Of a DNA stretch of 64,000 nucleotides, positions 17,011 to 25,764 are shown in pieces (position 1 is the stretch's first letter; every line of letters begins with the position of its first letter). The DNA is from Myxococcales bacterium. GTDB lineage: Bacteria; Myxococcota_A; Polyangia; Haliangiales; Haliangiaceae. Under the pieces are notes generated by a model. It was not told the DNA's origin. It worked only from the letters and a program-made list of their open reading frames with translations, and did not search any database. The DNA lies in the NCBI GenBank assembly GCA_028287135.1, contig JAQBQE010000059.1, positions 112,353-176,352 on the forward strand, in the 5' to 3' direction. A program made the position numbers and the translations under genes.

Positions 17011-18194
17011 GCGTGTTCCGCCCGCTCGATGCCGAGCTCGATCGGCTGCTCTCGCTGCAGGAGCGGTTCGAGCAGCTGCGCCGCGAGGTTCTGTTGCAGA
17101 AGGGGAAAGCACTCTGCGATCTGGCCTACGCCAACTCGTACGATGGTCCGGACCCAGCGGTGTTGACCGCGATCCGCGAGGCGCTGGACTCGGACCGCGC
17201 GCTTGATCTCCAGTACACGCCGTATGGCGGCGCGACGATCACGCGCCGGCGGATCGCGCAGCAGCTGTCGGAGCGCTACGCGTCGAGATTTCACTACCGC
17301 GACGTCATCATGACGCCCGGTGCGATGGCGGCGCTGAACATCCTGTTCCGCGCGGTACGTGCGGACGACCCCGTCGGCGGAGAGGTCATCCTCGTCACGC
17401 CGTGCTGGATGGATTATCCGCTGTACCTCGTGCAACTCGGGCTACGCCCCGTGCTGGTGCCGGTGGACCCACGAACGCTCCATCTCGATCTCGATCGGCT
17501 GCGTGCCGCGATAGGTCCCGCCACGCGAGCAGTCGTGCTGTCTCAGCCCGCGAACCCGACCGGCGTCATCTACTCGCGCGAGGAGCTCATGAGCCTCGCG
17601 GCGCTGTTGCAGGAGGTCGAGCCACGACCCCTGCTGATCAGCGACGAGTGTCACCGCGAGGTCCGCGCGGAAGGTGTGCCGCTGACCTCGCCGATCGAGG
17701 TCTACGACGAGACCTGCGTCGTCTACTCGTTCGGCAAGAGTCTGCTGATCCAGGGCCAGCGCACCGGCTACATCGCCGTCTCCCCACGGATCTCGGGCGG
17801 GCGCGCCGTCGGGGAGCTGCTCGAGCGGATCTGCCGGATGATGGGGTTCTGCACGCCGACCGCATTGATGCAGCTGGCAGTGCGCCGGCTGCTCGAGCGG
17901 AAGTCGCCGCTCCTCGCGACGATCGATCGGCGCCGACACCGAGCGGTCACCGCCCTGCGTGCCGCCGGCTACGATCTGGTGCCGCCCGAGGCGACGTTCT
18001 TCGTCTATCCGCGCTCGCCCGAGCCGGACGACTTCGCGTTCGCGACGCGACTGGCCGCGCGTGGCGTGCTGGTCTTGCCGTCGGCCGTGTTTCACCACCA
18101 CGGGCACGTCCGGATCTCGCTGACCGCCACGGACGAGATGCTCGACCAGGCATTGCACGCACTCGGGGCCGAGGCGGGGAGGCTTGTCGCATGA
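17007..18194 (+). CDS. PLP-dependent aminotransferase, fold type I (class I/II)
   Basis: 395 aa. Classical features: PGAMAALNILFRAV (cofactor phosphate cup), SQPANPTGVIYSREEL (Asn-Pro-Thr-Gly motif), DECHRE (the PLP pyridine-binding Asp) and SFGKSLLIQGQRTGY with the Schiff-base Lys about residue 243. An extra ~45 residues precede the domain. It should interconvert a keto acid and an amino acid or amine, giving the amino group needed by the amide-forming enzyme downstream. ATGA overlaps join it to both neighbours, so equimolar, coupled translation is expected. Confidence 0.9.
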   Translation: MSVFRPLDAELDRLLSLQERFEQLRREVLLQKGKALCDLAYANSYDGPDPAVLTAIREALDSDRALDLQYTPYGGATITRRRIAQQLSERYASRFHYRDVIMTPGAMAALNILFRAVRADDPVGGEVILVTPCWMDYPLYLVQLGLRPVLVPVDPRTLHLDLDRLRAAIGPATRAVVLSQPANPTGVIYSREELMSLAALLQEVEPRPLLISDECHREVRAEGVPLTSPIEVYDETCVVYSFGKSLLIQGQRTGYIAVSPRISGGRAVGELLERICRMMGFCTPTALMQLAVRRLLERKSPLLATIDRRRHRAVTALRAAGYDLVPPEATFFVYPRSPEPDDFAFATRLAARGVLVLPSAVFHHHGHVRISLTATDEMLDQALHALGAEAGRLVA

Positions 18195-19543
18195 TGCAGT
18201 TCCAGCACGCCGTGACGGACTTCGTGTGGATGGACGGCCACCACGTCCGCCCCGCTGACGTCGCCCGCGAGATCGATTTCGTGGCTCCGCCGGATCCCGT
18301 CGCGCTCGCGCACCGGCTGTGGGGACAGTTTGCGCTGCACCAGGCGGTCGGCAGCGAGCACGTGCTCGTGCGTGACCCGCTCGGCGTCAACAAGCTGTTC
18401 TTCGCGATCGACGCACGCGGTGATGTCGTCTCGTCGAGCTTCTGGATCGATCTGGTGCGCGGTCAGCATCCGGCGTCGACGATCTGGTCGGTTCCCTCCG
18501 GGCGCGTCCTGCGCGTCGATCCGACCCGACGCTCGTTCGAGCTCACCAAGTACGCAGCTCTCGGGTACAACGAGGACGCGATCTCGGAGCCTGGCGCTGA
18601 CGACGCGACGCGGATCCGGCGCGCGCTCGACGAAACGTTCACCCGCCTCCGGCCTGCCGTCGCTGGCCGACCGCTGTACGTGACGGTCTCCGGCGGACTC
18701 GACAGCACGACGATCGCGGCCCTGGCGCGGCGCCACCTCGGTGAGTTCACCGCGGTCACGTTCGCGATCCACGATGGCGAGGACGGACCGTCACGGCCGA
18801 CCGAGGATCTACGCTACGCATCGCGGGTCGCGGCCGAGCTCGGCGTGCCTCTCCAGGTCGTGCACGCGACCGCCGACGAGCTGGTCTCGTTGATCGACGT
18901 CGCGCTGTGCTACGGGCAGGACTGGCGCGACTTCAATGTCCATTGCGCGCTCGTCAACGCGGCGATCGGCCGTGCGATCGCCGCGCACGCGCAGCAACAC
19001 GGCCAGGCACGTCCCGTGCTGTTGACCGGCGATGCGATGAACGAGCTCGTCGCGGACTACTCGCCGGTCACGTATCGAGGAACCGACTACTACCCGTTAC
19101 CCCGGATGCCCGCAGGGCAGCTGAGGAGGTTTCTCGTCCAGGGCCTCGACGCCGGCGATCGCGAGATCGGGGTGTTTGCTCATTACGGCCTCGACGCGAT
19201 CCAGCCCTACGCGCTGTGCGCCGGCGCGTACACGGCACTGCCGAGTGGCTGCCTGGAACGGGCGGAAGCCAAGCAGCGGCTCGTCCGCCAGGTGATGGGC
19301 GACGCGATCCCGTCCTATGTCTACGAGCGTCCCAAGGTGCGCGCCCAGATCGGCGGCGCTGGCGAGGTGCGCGGCACGCTCGCAGCACTGGTCGATCGAG
19401 GCATCGACGCCACCTGGCTCGAGCGACGGTTCTGCGAGCTGTTCGATCTCGAGCTGCCGCAGCTCCGCCGGGCGGTCCGCGCGGGACTGTACCGGTTCCC
19501 GACCGCCTACCCAGACCCTCAGCCCTCGGTCACTCCCCCATGA
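18191..19543 (+). CDS. Asparagine-synthetase-like amide ligase lacking the glutaminase Cys
   Basis: 450 aa. The N-terminal ~110 residues resemble the Ntn-glutaminase fold only in outline (VLVRDPLGVNKLFFAID), and the essential N-terminal Cys is absent: the protein starts Met-Met-Gln-Phe. The synthetase domain has the PP-loop SGGLDSTTIAALARRH (about 167-182), the dinucleotide-binding EDLRYASRVAAELGVPL and LLTGDAMNELVADYS. Loss of the Cys is what distinguishes beta-lactam synthetase, carbapenam synthetase and lasso-peptide cyclases from AsnB, so the enzyme probably uses an amine already in its substrate rather than glutamine ammonia. Third gene of the ATGA-linked operon. Confidence 0.85.
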   Translation: MMQFQHAVTDFVWMDGHHVRPADVAREIDFVAPPDPVALAHRLWGQFALHQAVGSEHVLVRDPLGVNKLFFAIDARGDVVSSSFWIDLVRGQHPASTIWSVPSGRVLRVDPTRRSFELTKYAALGYNEDAISEPGADDATRIRRALDETFTRLRPAVAGRPLYVTVSGGLDSTTIAALARRHLGEFTAVTFAIHDGEDGPSRPTEDLRYASRVAAELGVPLQVVHATADELVSLIDVALCYGQDWRDFNVHCALVNAAIGRAIAAHAQQHGQARPVLLTGDAMNELVADYSPVTYRGTDYYPLPRMPAGQLRRFLVQGLDAGDREIGVFAHYGLDAIQPYALCAGAYTALPSGCLERAEAKQRLVRQVMGDAIPSYVYERPKVRAQIGGAGEVRGTLAALVDRGIDATWLERRFCELFDLELPQLRRAVRAGLYRFPTAYPDPQPSVTPP

Positions 19544-19809
19544 AACACCTGGATCAAACCGAAAGCGTCGCGCGAGACATCGAGCGGTTCATTCGCGACC
19601 GTTTCGAGATCTCCCACAACGAGTCTGGATTCACTCGCAAGGTGAATCTCTGGGAGGAAGGCTACGTCGACTCACTCGGAGTGGTCGAGGTGATCGCCTT
19701 TCTCGAGAACCGGTTTCGCGTGAAGCTGCCTGAAGACGTCGTGTTCTCTCCCGAGTTCACGAGCATCGATGACATGGCGCGCTTCGTGGTCAGCCTGGGC
19801 GCGGCTTGA
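19540..19809 (+). CDS. Acyl/peptidyl carrier protein
   Basis: 89 aa. Four-helix carrier pattern with the phosphopantetheine-attachment Ser at position 45 in GYVDSLGVVEVIAFLENRF (the D-S-L core), followed by the usual KLPEDVVFSPEFTSIDDMARFV. It begins inside the stop of the amide ligase gene (ATGA at 19540-19543). It should hold the acyl group loaded by the AMP ligase. It ends 20 bp inside the convergent GNAT gene. No phosphopantetheinyl transferase gene is in the window. Confidence 0.88.
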   Translation: MKHLDQTESVARDIERFIRDRFEISHNESGFTRKVNLWEEGYVDSLGVVEVIAFLENRFRVKLPEDVVFSPEFTSIDDMARFVVSLGAA

Positions 19810-20887
19810 ACCGCATGCAGTACTCGCCGTCGAGCGGCGAGAACAGCGCCTCGCCACGGTGAAACCGATGCACGAGCGCGGGATCGCGTGCGTGCACCAG
19901 CATCCACGGCCCGCGCCGGGAGAACAGGCAGAACCGATCGGAGTAGACCTGCGCGAGTGCGGGATCGAGTCGACCCTGCACCACGATCATGCCGGCTTGC
20001 CACGCGTCGTACAGCAGGTGATCCAGCACATCGCGCGCAGCTTCTGCCGGAGCGGCGAGCTGGAGAAGCTGCGCCGTGCCGTCGGGCACGCGGTCATAGA
20101 TGTACCAGCCGAGCAGCTTGCCCTTCCGATTGCGGACGAGCACACGCTGGACGTCGCCGCCCGGTATGGCCTGTGCGCGCTGCAGATACCAGGCGAGCGC
20201 GTCGGGCTCGTAGAGCGGCACGACCTGGCGTTCGCGAGCGATCTCGGGAAGTGCCGCCACCATCGTCGACGCATCCAGCGATTCGCCGCGCGTCTGCGGC
20301 ACGGGCGGGCGCAGACGGGTCTGCGGCACGCGCGCGAGCACCGAGTCGACGAGGCGCGCCGGGACCGCCATCCCACGCGCCACGCGGGCAAGCCCTGGCC
20401 GCCGCGCTGCTGCGAGCGAGAGTGCGAGCGCCGCCGGTCGAAGCGGCCGAAGGAAGTGCAGACTGCAGCTCGTCACCGCTTCTCCGCCAGCGAACGACCA
20501 CAGCCGCAGCGTGATCGCATTCGCTTCATCGCTGATCGAGAGGTCCTGCGGACCCGAGAGATGGTGACGCAGCAGCTTGAGGCCGGTCATCCCGCGACGG
20601 CGCGGATCGACGCAGAACTGGGTGCTCACCGTCGCCCAGATCGGCCGACCGTCCACAGCCATCCTGAACGGGATCACGCCGAGAAAGCCGATCAGCGATC
20701 GATCGTCGTCCTCGCAGACCAGCGATGCGATCTCACGATCTGCGCGCGGACCGGTGAGAAAGGTGTCTCGAAAATAGGTCCGGTAGACGTCGAGCTCTGC
20801 TGGTCCGGTGTCGGGCGGGAACACCTCCTGATGCAGTCGCGCGATCGCATCGATGTCGCCCTCGCGGAACGTTCGGATGATCGACAT
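19790..20887 (-). CDS. GNAT-fold acyltransferase-like protein, two-domain
   Basis: 365 aa. The N-terminal half shows a GNAT pattern (IIRTFREGDIDAIARLHQEV, SLIGFLGVIPFRM, VSTQFCVDPRRRGMTGLKLL with the acyl-CoA-binding R-R-x-G turn). The C-terminal half has a second, degenerate GNAT-like unit (RVLVRNRKGKLLGWYIYDR). Similar two-domain acyltransferases occur beside AMP-ligase/carrier clusters. It converges on, and overlaps by 20 bp, the carrier protein gene, so it probably belongs to the same locus. The acyl donor could be the carrier-bound product; this is inference. Confidence 0.75.
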   Translation of the reverse strand: MSIIRTFREGDIDAIARLHQEVFPPDTGPAELDVYRTYFRDTFLTGPRADREIASLVCEDDDRSLIGFLGVIPFRMAVDGRPIWATVSTQFCVDPRRRGMTGLKLLRHHLSGPQDLSISDEANAITLRLWSFAGGEAVTSCSLHFLRPLRPAALALSLAAARRPGLARVARGMAVPARLVDSVLARVPQTRLRPPVPQTRGESLDASTMVAALPEIARERQVVPLYEPDALAWYLQRAQAIPGGDVQRVLVRNRKGKLLGWYIYDRVPDGTAQLLQLAAPAEAARDVLDHLLYDAWQAGMIVVQGRLDPALAQVYSDRFCLFSRRGPWMLVHARDPALVHRFHRGEALFSPLDGEYCMRFKPRPG

Positions 20888-21036
20888 TTGCGAATCTACG
20901 ACGCGGAGGAACCGTCGGCACGGAGGTCGTGACCGCTTCCGTGTGTGCGCCCGCGTCGTGCGACCGAGTCAGTAGAAGCGATGAGGCGCGCATATCGGTC
21001 GGCAGTACGAACCGTGCTGCTGCCCGCGCGAGTGCG

Positions 21037-21732
21037 CTAGGCAGGACTCGTGAACGAGCCCGGGCTGTTCGGCGTCGCGCGGTACTGCGGGGTGCGCTCC
21101 GGCTGTGCTTCTGCGAGCGAGCGCCGTACGCCCGCGGCGTCATGATCCGTGCCGTAGACCGGCGTGCCGGGTTGCTGGTGCCACGACTCGTCGAGGGTGC
21201 CTGCATCGATCGCATCGAAGCCGAGATCGTCGACGAGCTGCATCACCAGCTTCTTGGCTCGGGGATCGTCGCCGGCGACAGGCAGGGCGATGCGACCGGG
21301 ACTGCCTGGCGGCCGCCCACGATCGCGGAGGTGCGTCGCGTAGATGTTGTTGAACGCCTTGATCACCGGACGGCCGAGTTGCTGCGACACCCACCGCGTC
21401 TCGGTCATCCCGTTCTCGATCTCGGCGATGCGTCCGTCGCGCTGCTGCGGGTAGTAGTTGCCGGTGTCGACGATCACGCTGTCGGCGGGGACGCCCGCGA
21501 ACAGATCCTTCGGGAGGTCGCGGATGCCGGCCTCGGGGATCGCGACGATCACGATGTCTCTGCCGCGCGCGGCCTCCGTGCGCGTGACCGCCTGCGCGCC
21601 GGTCTCGCGCGCGAGGTCGGCGAGGGTGGAGGGGTCGCGCGAATTGGCGACCGCGACATCGTGGCCGAGCTGCCGTAGCCGACGGGTCAAGGCGCCACCG
21701 ATCTGGCCGGCGCCGATCAATCCGATCTTCAT
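21037..21732 (-). CDS. NADP-dependent oxidoreductase, F420-reductase-like Rossmann protein
   Basis: 231 aa. The N-terminal nucleotide-binding motif IGLIGAGQIGGALTRRL is followed by NSRDPSTLADL, which fits an NADP-type Rossmann fold of the F420H2:NADP oxidoreductase/ProC-like family (PF03807). Later blocks DIVIVAIPEAGIRDLPKDLF, VIVDTGNYYPQQRDG and VIKAFNNIYATHL are those of bacterial NPD-type reductases. Start at 21732 by fold and by AGGAG about 8 nt before. A complete, stand-alone gene; no F420 biosynthesis genes are nearby, so a generic NAD(P) reductase role is likely. Confidence 0.87.
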   Translation of the reverse strand: MKIGLIGAGQIGGALTRRLRQLGHDVAVANSRDPSTLADLARETGAQAVTRTEAARGRDIVIVAIPEAGIRDLPKDLFAGVPADSVIVDTGNYYPQQRDGRIAEIENGMTETRWVSQQLGRPVIKAFNNIYATHLRDRGRPPGSPGRIALPVAGDDPRAKKLVMQLVDDLGFDAIDAGTLDESWHQQPGTPVYGTDHDAAGVRRSLAEAQPERTPQYRATPNSPGSFTSPA

Positions 21733-21853
21733 GGAGTGCTCCTGTTCGGTTCTCGACACGAGGTAGCACCCACCGTGCGGAGTGCTCGCCGGGAGCCACG
21801 CGAACTGCCATCGTCGCGCTCCCGCGCTGGAGCTCGTACCGGTCGACCGCTAC

Positions 21854-22072
21854 TCAGCGCACACGCATGAACACGCCCATCACGTTCCGCGTGGCCATCA
21901 GCTCGATCGCCTCGAAGGCGGGGTCGTCAGGTTCGCGATCGACGATCGCCACGAGTCGGAAGCACGTGAACGACAGCCGCTGGATGCTGGGGTCGCGCAC
22001 GGTCGGGGGCACGGGCAGGGTCACGGAAGAGAGGCGCAAGGTGGCACGAGATGCACCGTAGGAGCGGGTCAT
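21854..22072 (-). CDS. Possible small hypothetical protein
   Basis: 72 aa, weakly supported. The translation reads naturally (LSFTCFRLVAIVDREPDDP, IELMATRNVMGVFMRVR), unlike the Arg/Pro-rich shadows of the other frames. There is no clear ribosome binding site, motif or signal peptide. It may be a short gene or a gene end. It lies in the otherwise empty ~500 bp between the oxidoreductase and the AT-hook gene. Confidence 0.4.
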   Translation of the reverse strand: MTRSYGASRATLRLSSVTLPVPPTVRDPSIQRLSFTCFRLVAIVDREPDDPAFEAIELMATRNVMGVFMRVR

Positions 22073-22213
22073 CTGGAGCGTTGGAGCAACTGCGAGGCCA
22101 GCGCCAGGCTTGCGCCAAGTCCGTGTTCTCGTGCGCCCGACCAGGCGGCGCGTGCCATCGCGGCACGAGCACCAGCGCGAATCGATGCCTGAGCGTCGAG
22201 CGAGCGCGATTTC

Positions 22214-22242
22214 TTGACGGCGCTCCGCGCTACGTGTACTGA
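22214..22242 (+). promoter_or_regulatory. Candidate sigma70-type promoter, possibly leaderless
   Basis: TTGACG (22214-22219), a 17-bp spacer and TACTGA (22237-22242) end 4 bp before the ATG at 22247. Initiation about 7 bp downstream of the -10 box would fall at the start codon, implying a leaderless or near-leaderless message for the AT-hook protein. The -10 match is weak. Confidence 0.35.
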
Positions 22243-22246
22243 ACGT

Positions 22247-22726
22247 ATGTTCATGCCTGCCATCACCACGCCCGCCCTGGTCTCGATCCCCGCAGAGCCG
22301 TCGGACCATGATCCGGTGCCCGTCGAGGTTCGCGCGATCATCGACCTGTTCGCGAATCAGCTCGCGAAGGTCACGTTCCCGGACGTCGACGCAGCGACCC
22401 TCCGCAAGCAAGCGGACGAGCTGCGTACGGAGGCGAAGAACGTGGAGCGCGCACGCGATGCGCTCGCGGCTGCCGTCGCCACCTCGGAGGCGCGCCTGGC
22501 GACGTTGCGGGAGACCGCTGCGCGCGCGGTCGCGTATGCGCGCGTGTACAGCGACGCTCATGTCGAGCGGCAGCCCCTCGCGGCGGCGCTTGCGGAGCTG
22601 GCGCGACCAGCCGTCGCGGGGGGACCGAGCACGAGCGCGAAGACGGGCAAGCGCCGTGGCCGACCGCCGCGCCAGAGCGCCGAGCTGTTCGATGCGGCGA
22701 ACGCACCCGAGCTGACGTCCGCCTGA
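22247..22726 (+). CDS. Coiled-coil protein with C-terminal AT-hook-like motif
   Basis: 159 aa. Residues about 20-110 are helical and charged with heptad-like spacing (LRKQADELRTEAKNVERARD), predicted coiled coil. Near the C-terminus GKRRGRPPRQ is a close match to the AT-hook core (R-G-R-P), which binds the minor groove of AT-rich DNA. No enzyme motif. It is convergent with the SNF2-type helicase gene (6 bp apart) and close to mukFEB, so a DNA-binding accessory role is reasonable but unproven. The start could also be the second ATG at 22253. Confidence 0.72.
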   Translation: MFMPAITTPALVSIPAEPSDHDPVPVEVRAIIDLFANQLAKVTFPDVDAATLRKQADELRTEAKNVERARDALAAAVATSEARLATLRETAARAVAYARVYSDAHVERQPLAAALAELARPAVAGGPSTSAKTGKRRGRPPRQSAELFDAANAPELTSA

Positions 22727-22731
22727 GTCGG

Positions 22732-24345
22732 TCAGGTCGCGAGCAGGAGCGACTCGATCTCGCGCAACGTCTCGACGTCGTCGCCGATCATCTCCTTCAT
22801 CGCCTGAAGCCGGCCGGCGACGACGCGCGCAATCTTCTCCTCGACGGTCGCATCGGCGTACGTCCAGTACACCGGCGCGTAGCGGCCATCCCGATGACAG
22901 CGGCCCTCGATCTGCGCCATCTGGATCGCTGACCAGCGCAGGTCGTGGATCACCTCGGAGCGCGGCGCCTCGTCGTGCTCGCCCTGGTGGAGCGAGATGC
23001 CTTCCTCGACGGTGAACAGCACGACGCGCGTCTCGCCGCGCTGGAACCGCAGGCGCTCCGCCTCGCGTGCGCTGGCCGACAGTCCGCCATGGATCACCGC
23101 GCACGGGATCGCGGCGAGGCCACTCTCGAGCTTCTCGCGAACTGCGGTCAGCGACTCGAGGAAGGCGACCGAGATCGCGACGTGGTGGCCGTTGTCGAGG
23201 AGGTCGCGTACGAGCTCGACCGTGCCGGGGACCCGGATCAGCGAGCTCTTCTGGCGCAGGCGCAGCGAGGCCGCGAGCGCGGACTTGGGATCCCGGCCGC
23301 GCGGTGCCAGCTCGAGCTCGCGGCGGAACGCGGTCCATGCCTCCTCGTAGAGCGCGCGGTTCTCGCTCGAGAGCTCGATCGGCGTGAGGATCCGGTTGAT
23401 CGCGGGCCACCCGACGATGTCCTCGGGGCGCCGCCGGATCCCGGCGAGTGCCTGACCGCGCCTCGCGGGCTCGAACAGCATCGTGCGGACCTTCTCGCAA
23501 TCCTTGCGGTCGCCGCGCCACTCCCACTTGCCGAACGTGCCGCGCGTGACGCCGAGATCCTGATCGAGGCACCACTGCTCGAAGTCCTTGAGGTCCTTCG
23601 CGCGTGCGCCGGTGACCTGGGCGAGCAGGGGGGCGAGGTACGACAGCTCGAGTGGGTTCTGACCTGCGGTCGCCGACAGCCACAGCGTGAAGCCCGCATT
23701 CGCGACGAGCTTCGCAGCGAGCTTCGAGCGCGCGGCCGTGGGGTTCTTGCAGCGGTGGCTCTCGTCGAGAACGATCACGTCGAAGTCCGGTGCCGTGCCG
23801 GCGCGCGCGAGGCCCTTCTTCGTGCGGATCTTCTTGCGCGCGGCGTCGCTGACCTCGAACAGCTTCCCGAGCCGATCGTAGTTGAGGAGGATGATGTCCT
23901 TGCCGCCGTCGCCCATGGCCTCGATCGTGCGGCGCCAGTGCGCGATCACCGCGAGCGGGCACACGATGAGGATGCTGCGAGCCGCGCGCATCTCGAGGAT
24001 CGCGGCCCACGCGGTGATCGTCTTGCCCAGGCCGACGTCGTCGGCGAGCAAGAACCCTGGGAGTTCGGCGGCACGTGCGGCGGCGATCGCGCGGACCGCG
24101 ACCTCCTGGTGGGTGCGGAGCGTGATGTCGCGGTGGGGGCGCGACGGTGCGGGCGGAGGCGCGTCGACGAGCTCGCGCTGAACGTGCATCTCCCACGAAT
24201 AGGGAAGGGCCCGGAATGGATCGAGCGCGGGTGGGAGCCTGGGGCCTTCGTAGATGAAGACGCCGTGCGAGGCATCCCAGCGGGCGGCGCTTGCGGTGGC
24301 CACGGCGCGCATCGCGAACGGAACATCGAGGACGTGCGGCGTCAC
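22732..24345 (-). CDS. SNF2-family DEAD/H helicase-like ATPase
   Basis: About 537 aa from GTG at 24345; upstream in-frame sequence looks non-coding. Superfamily 2 motifs in order: a Q-like region ITLRTHQEVAVRAIAAA, Walker A ADDVGLGKTITAWA, ILIVCPLAVIAHWRR, motif II VIVLDESHRCKN (Asp-Glu-Ser-His), motif III LWLSATAGQNP, then the C-terminal lobe CAVIHGGLSASAREAE, VVLFTVEEGISLHQG and motif VI MAQIEGRCHRDG. The architecture matches single-polypeptide SNF2/SMARCAL1-like translocases. It is divergent from mukF with 96 bp between starts, which suggests shared regulation. Probably a DNA remodeller or annealing helicase. Confidence 0.87.
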   Translation of the reverse strand: MTPHVLDVPFAMRAVATASAARWDASHGVFIYEGPRLPPALDPFRALPYSWEMHVQRELVDAPPPAPSRPHRDITLRTHQEVAVRAIAAARAAELPGFLLADDVGLGKTITAWAAILEMRAARSILIVCPLAVIAHWRRTIEAMGDGGKDIILLNYDRLGKLFEVSDAARKKIRTKKGLARAGTAPDFDVIVLDESHRCKNPTAARSKLAAKLVANAGFTLWLSATAGQNPLELSYLAPLLAQVTGARAKDLKDFEQWCLDQDLGVTRGTFGKWEWRGDRKDCEKVRTMLFEPARRGQALAGIRRRPEDIVGWPAINRILTPIELSSENRALYEEAWTAFRRELELAPRGRDPKSALAASLRLRQKSSLIRVPGTVELVRDLLDNGHHVAISVAFLESLTAVREKLESGLAAIPCAVIHGGLSASAREAERLRFQRGETRVVLFTVEEGISLHQGEHDEAPRSEVIHDLRWSAIQMAQIEGRCHRDGRYAPVYWTYADATVEEKIARVVAGRLQAMKEMIGDDVETLREIESLLLAT

Positions 24346-24441
24346 GGCAGCGGAGTAGCACGCGGGGCTGACGCGCGTGCCGCGCCGAGCTGGGGCGGGG
24401 AATTGCCGGGCCGCGTCTCGCATCGGGGCGACGGGCGAGCT

Positions 24442-25764
24442 ATGAAGCGCAGTCCCGTGACGACACGTCGCAACCTCGACCAGATCGTCGCTGCGATCGC
24501 CGACCGCAAGCCGTCGCTCGAGCTCGGGCCGGTCGATATCTGCTTCCTGATCGCGTTGCAGGTGCGCGCGGAGAGCGCGAACCTGACGTCGTTCACCGAG
24601 CAGCAGCTCGAAGACGTGTTCGCGCACGCCAGCAGCGTCGTGCAACCGGAGGCCGATCAGGTGCGGCGCCGCGCGACGCATGCGATCCAGCGGCTCCGGG
24701 CACAGCGGCTGCTCGCGCGCGTCGACGGGCAGGGCGTGGTGCGCACCGGCGAGTTCGCGCTGTCGCGGCTCGGGTCCGCGATCGTCGAGTTCTACCTCGA
24801 GGAGGACGTGCTGACGCGCGCGAGCCTCGCGGTGCTGACGACGAGCCTGCGCACGGCGATCTCCGACGTGCTCGCCACGGCGCGGGCCGCGCAGACGCCC
24901 GAGGTCTGGCGCGATGCGGTCGTCGGTCCGCTCGAGGTGACCATCGGCGAGCTGATCGCCGGGATCGAGCGGCGGCAGCGCGGCCTCGATCTACAGCAGG
25001 AGGACTTCCAGGCGCAGATCCGGCGGCTGCTCGAGGCGGACTGGTTCGGCGCGCTCGATCGCTGCCAGGCGCTGCTCGAGTCGACGAGCGCCACGCTCCA
25101 CGAGCTCAACGTGGTGCTGCTGCGCGACAGCAGTGTGCTGCTCGGCCTGTTGCACGACATCGAGGATCTCGCGGTGATGTCGGGCGAGACCGAGGCGGAG
25201 ACGGTCGCGCACCGGTTGATGGATCAGATCGATCGCAGCGTCGCGTGGGGGACGGCGCGACAGCGCGCGTGGTCGGAGTACTTCCAGTACGTGCACCGCT
25301 ACCTGCGCGACGTCGTGCGGCTCGATCCGACGCGTGCGCTGACCCAGCGGCTCCGCGATCAGCTCGCGGGCACCGGTACGAAGTTCGCGTTGACCTACGC
25401 CGCGGCGCCGCCGATCCGGATCCTGCGCACGGTGGCAGCGGTGCGCGACAAGCCACCGGTCGTGCGGCCGCGTGCGCCGCGCGAGAAGGAGCCCGCCCCG
25501 GATACCGCGATCGATCCACAGGCGGTCCTCGACGCGAAGGTGCAGCACGCACTCGACGCGGGCGCGCGCGCACTGTCGAGTGTGACGACACAGGTCACAG
25601 CCGAGCTGCCCGCGGGCGAGCGCTTCGTCGAAGCAGGCCGTGTCGCGCACACGGTCGCGCAGCTGGCGCGCGTCGAGGCGGGACACGAGCGGCCGTGGGT
25701 CGCGGTCGGCGACGATCTCGAGGTCGAGGAGTGGCGGGTGACCGGAACACGAGGGCCGCGATGA
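24442..25764 (+). CDS. mukF: Chromosome partition kleisin MukF
   Basis: 440 aa, the same length as Escherichia coli MukF. The N-terminal winged-helix region (DICFLIALQVRAESANLTSF, HAIQRLRAQRLLARVDG, LSRLGSAIVEFYLEE) is followed by the helical bundle (VVGPLEVTIGELIAGIERRQ, ADWFGALDRCQALLEST, LHELNVVLLRD) as in MukF, then a linker and a C-terminal segment expected to contact the MukB head. First gene of mukF-mukE-mukB, in the same order as in Gammaproteobacteria. The stop overlaps the mukE start (ATGA at 25761-25764). It bridges two MukB heads and binds MukE. Confidence 0.9.
   Translation: MKRSPVTTRRNLDQIVAAIADRKPSLELGPVDICFLIALQVRAESANLTSFTEQQLEDVFAHASSVVQPEADQVRRRATHAIQRLRAQRLLARVDGQGVVRTGEFALSRLGSAIVEFYLEEDVLTRASLAVLTTSLRTAISDVLATARAAQTPEVWRDAVVGPLEVTIGELIAGIERRQRGLDLQQEDFQAQIRRLLEADWFGALDRCQALLESTSATLHELNVVLLRDSSVLLGLLHDIEDLAVMSGETEAETVAHRLMDQIDRSVAWGTARQRAWSEYFQYVHRYLRDVVRLDPTRALTQRLRDQLAGTGTKFALTYAAAPPIRILRTVAAVRDKPPVVRPRAPREKEPAPDTAIDPQAVLDAKVQHALDAGARALSSVTTQVTAELPAGERFVEAGRVAHTVAQLARVEAGHERPWVAVGDDLEVEEWRVTGTRGPR

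Noticed and set aside
18191..19543. Lasso peptide cyclase locus
   Set aside because: No precursor peptide, RRE protein or transglutaminase-like protease gene lies nearby. The ligase, aminotransferase and carrier genes point elsewhere.
15496..20887. Exosortase/PEP-CTERM biosynthetic locus
   Set aside because: Some gene types match, but there is no exosortase, no glycan polymerase and no PEP-CTERM sorting tail in the window.
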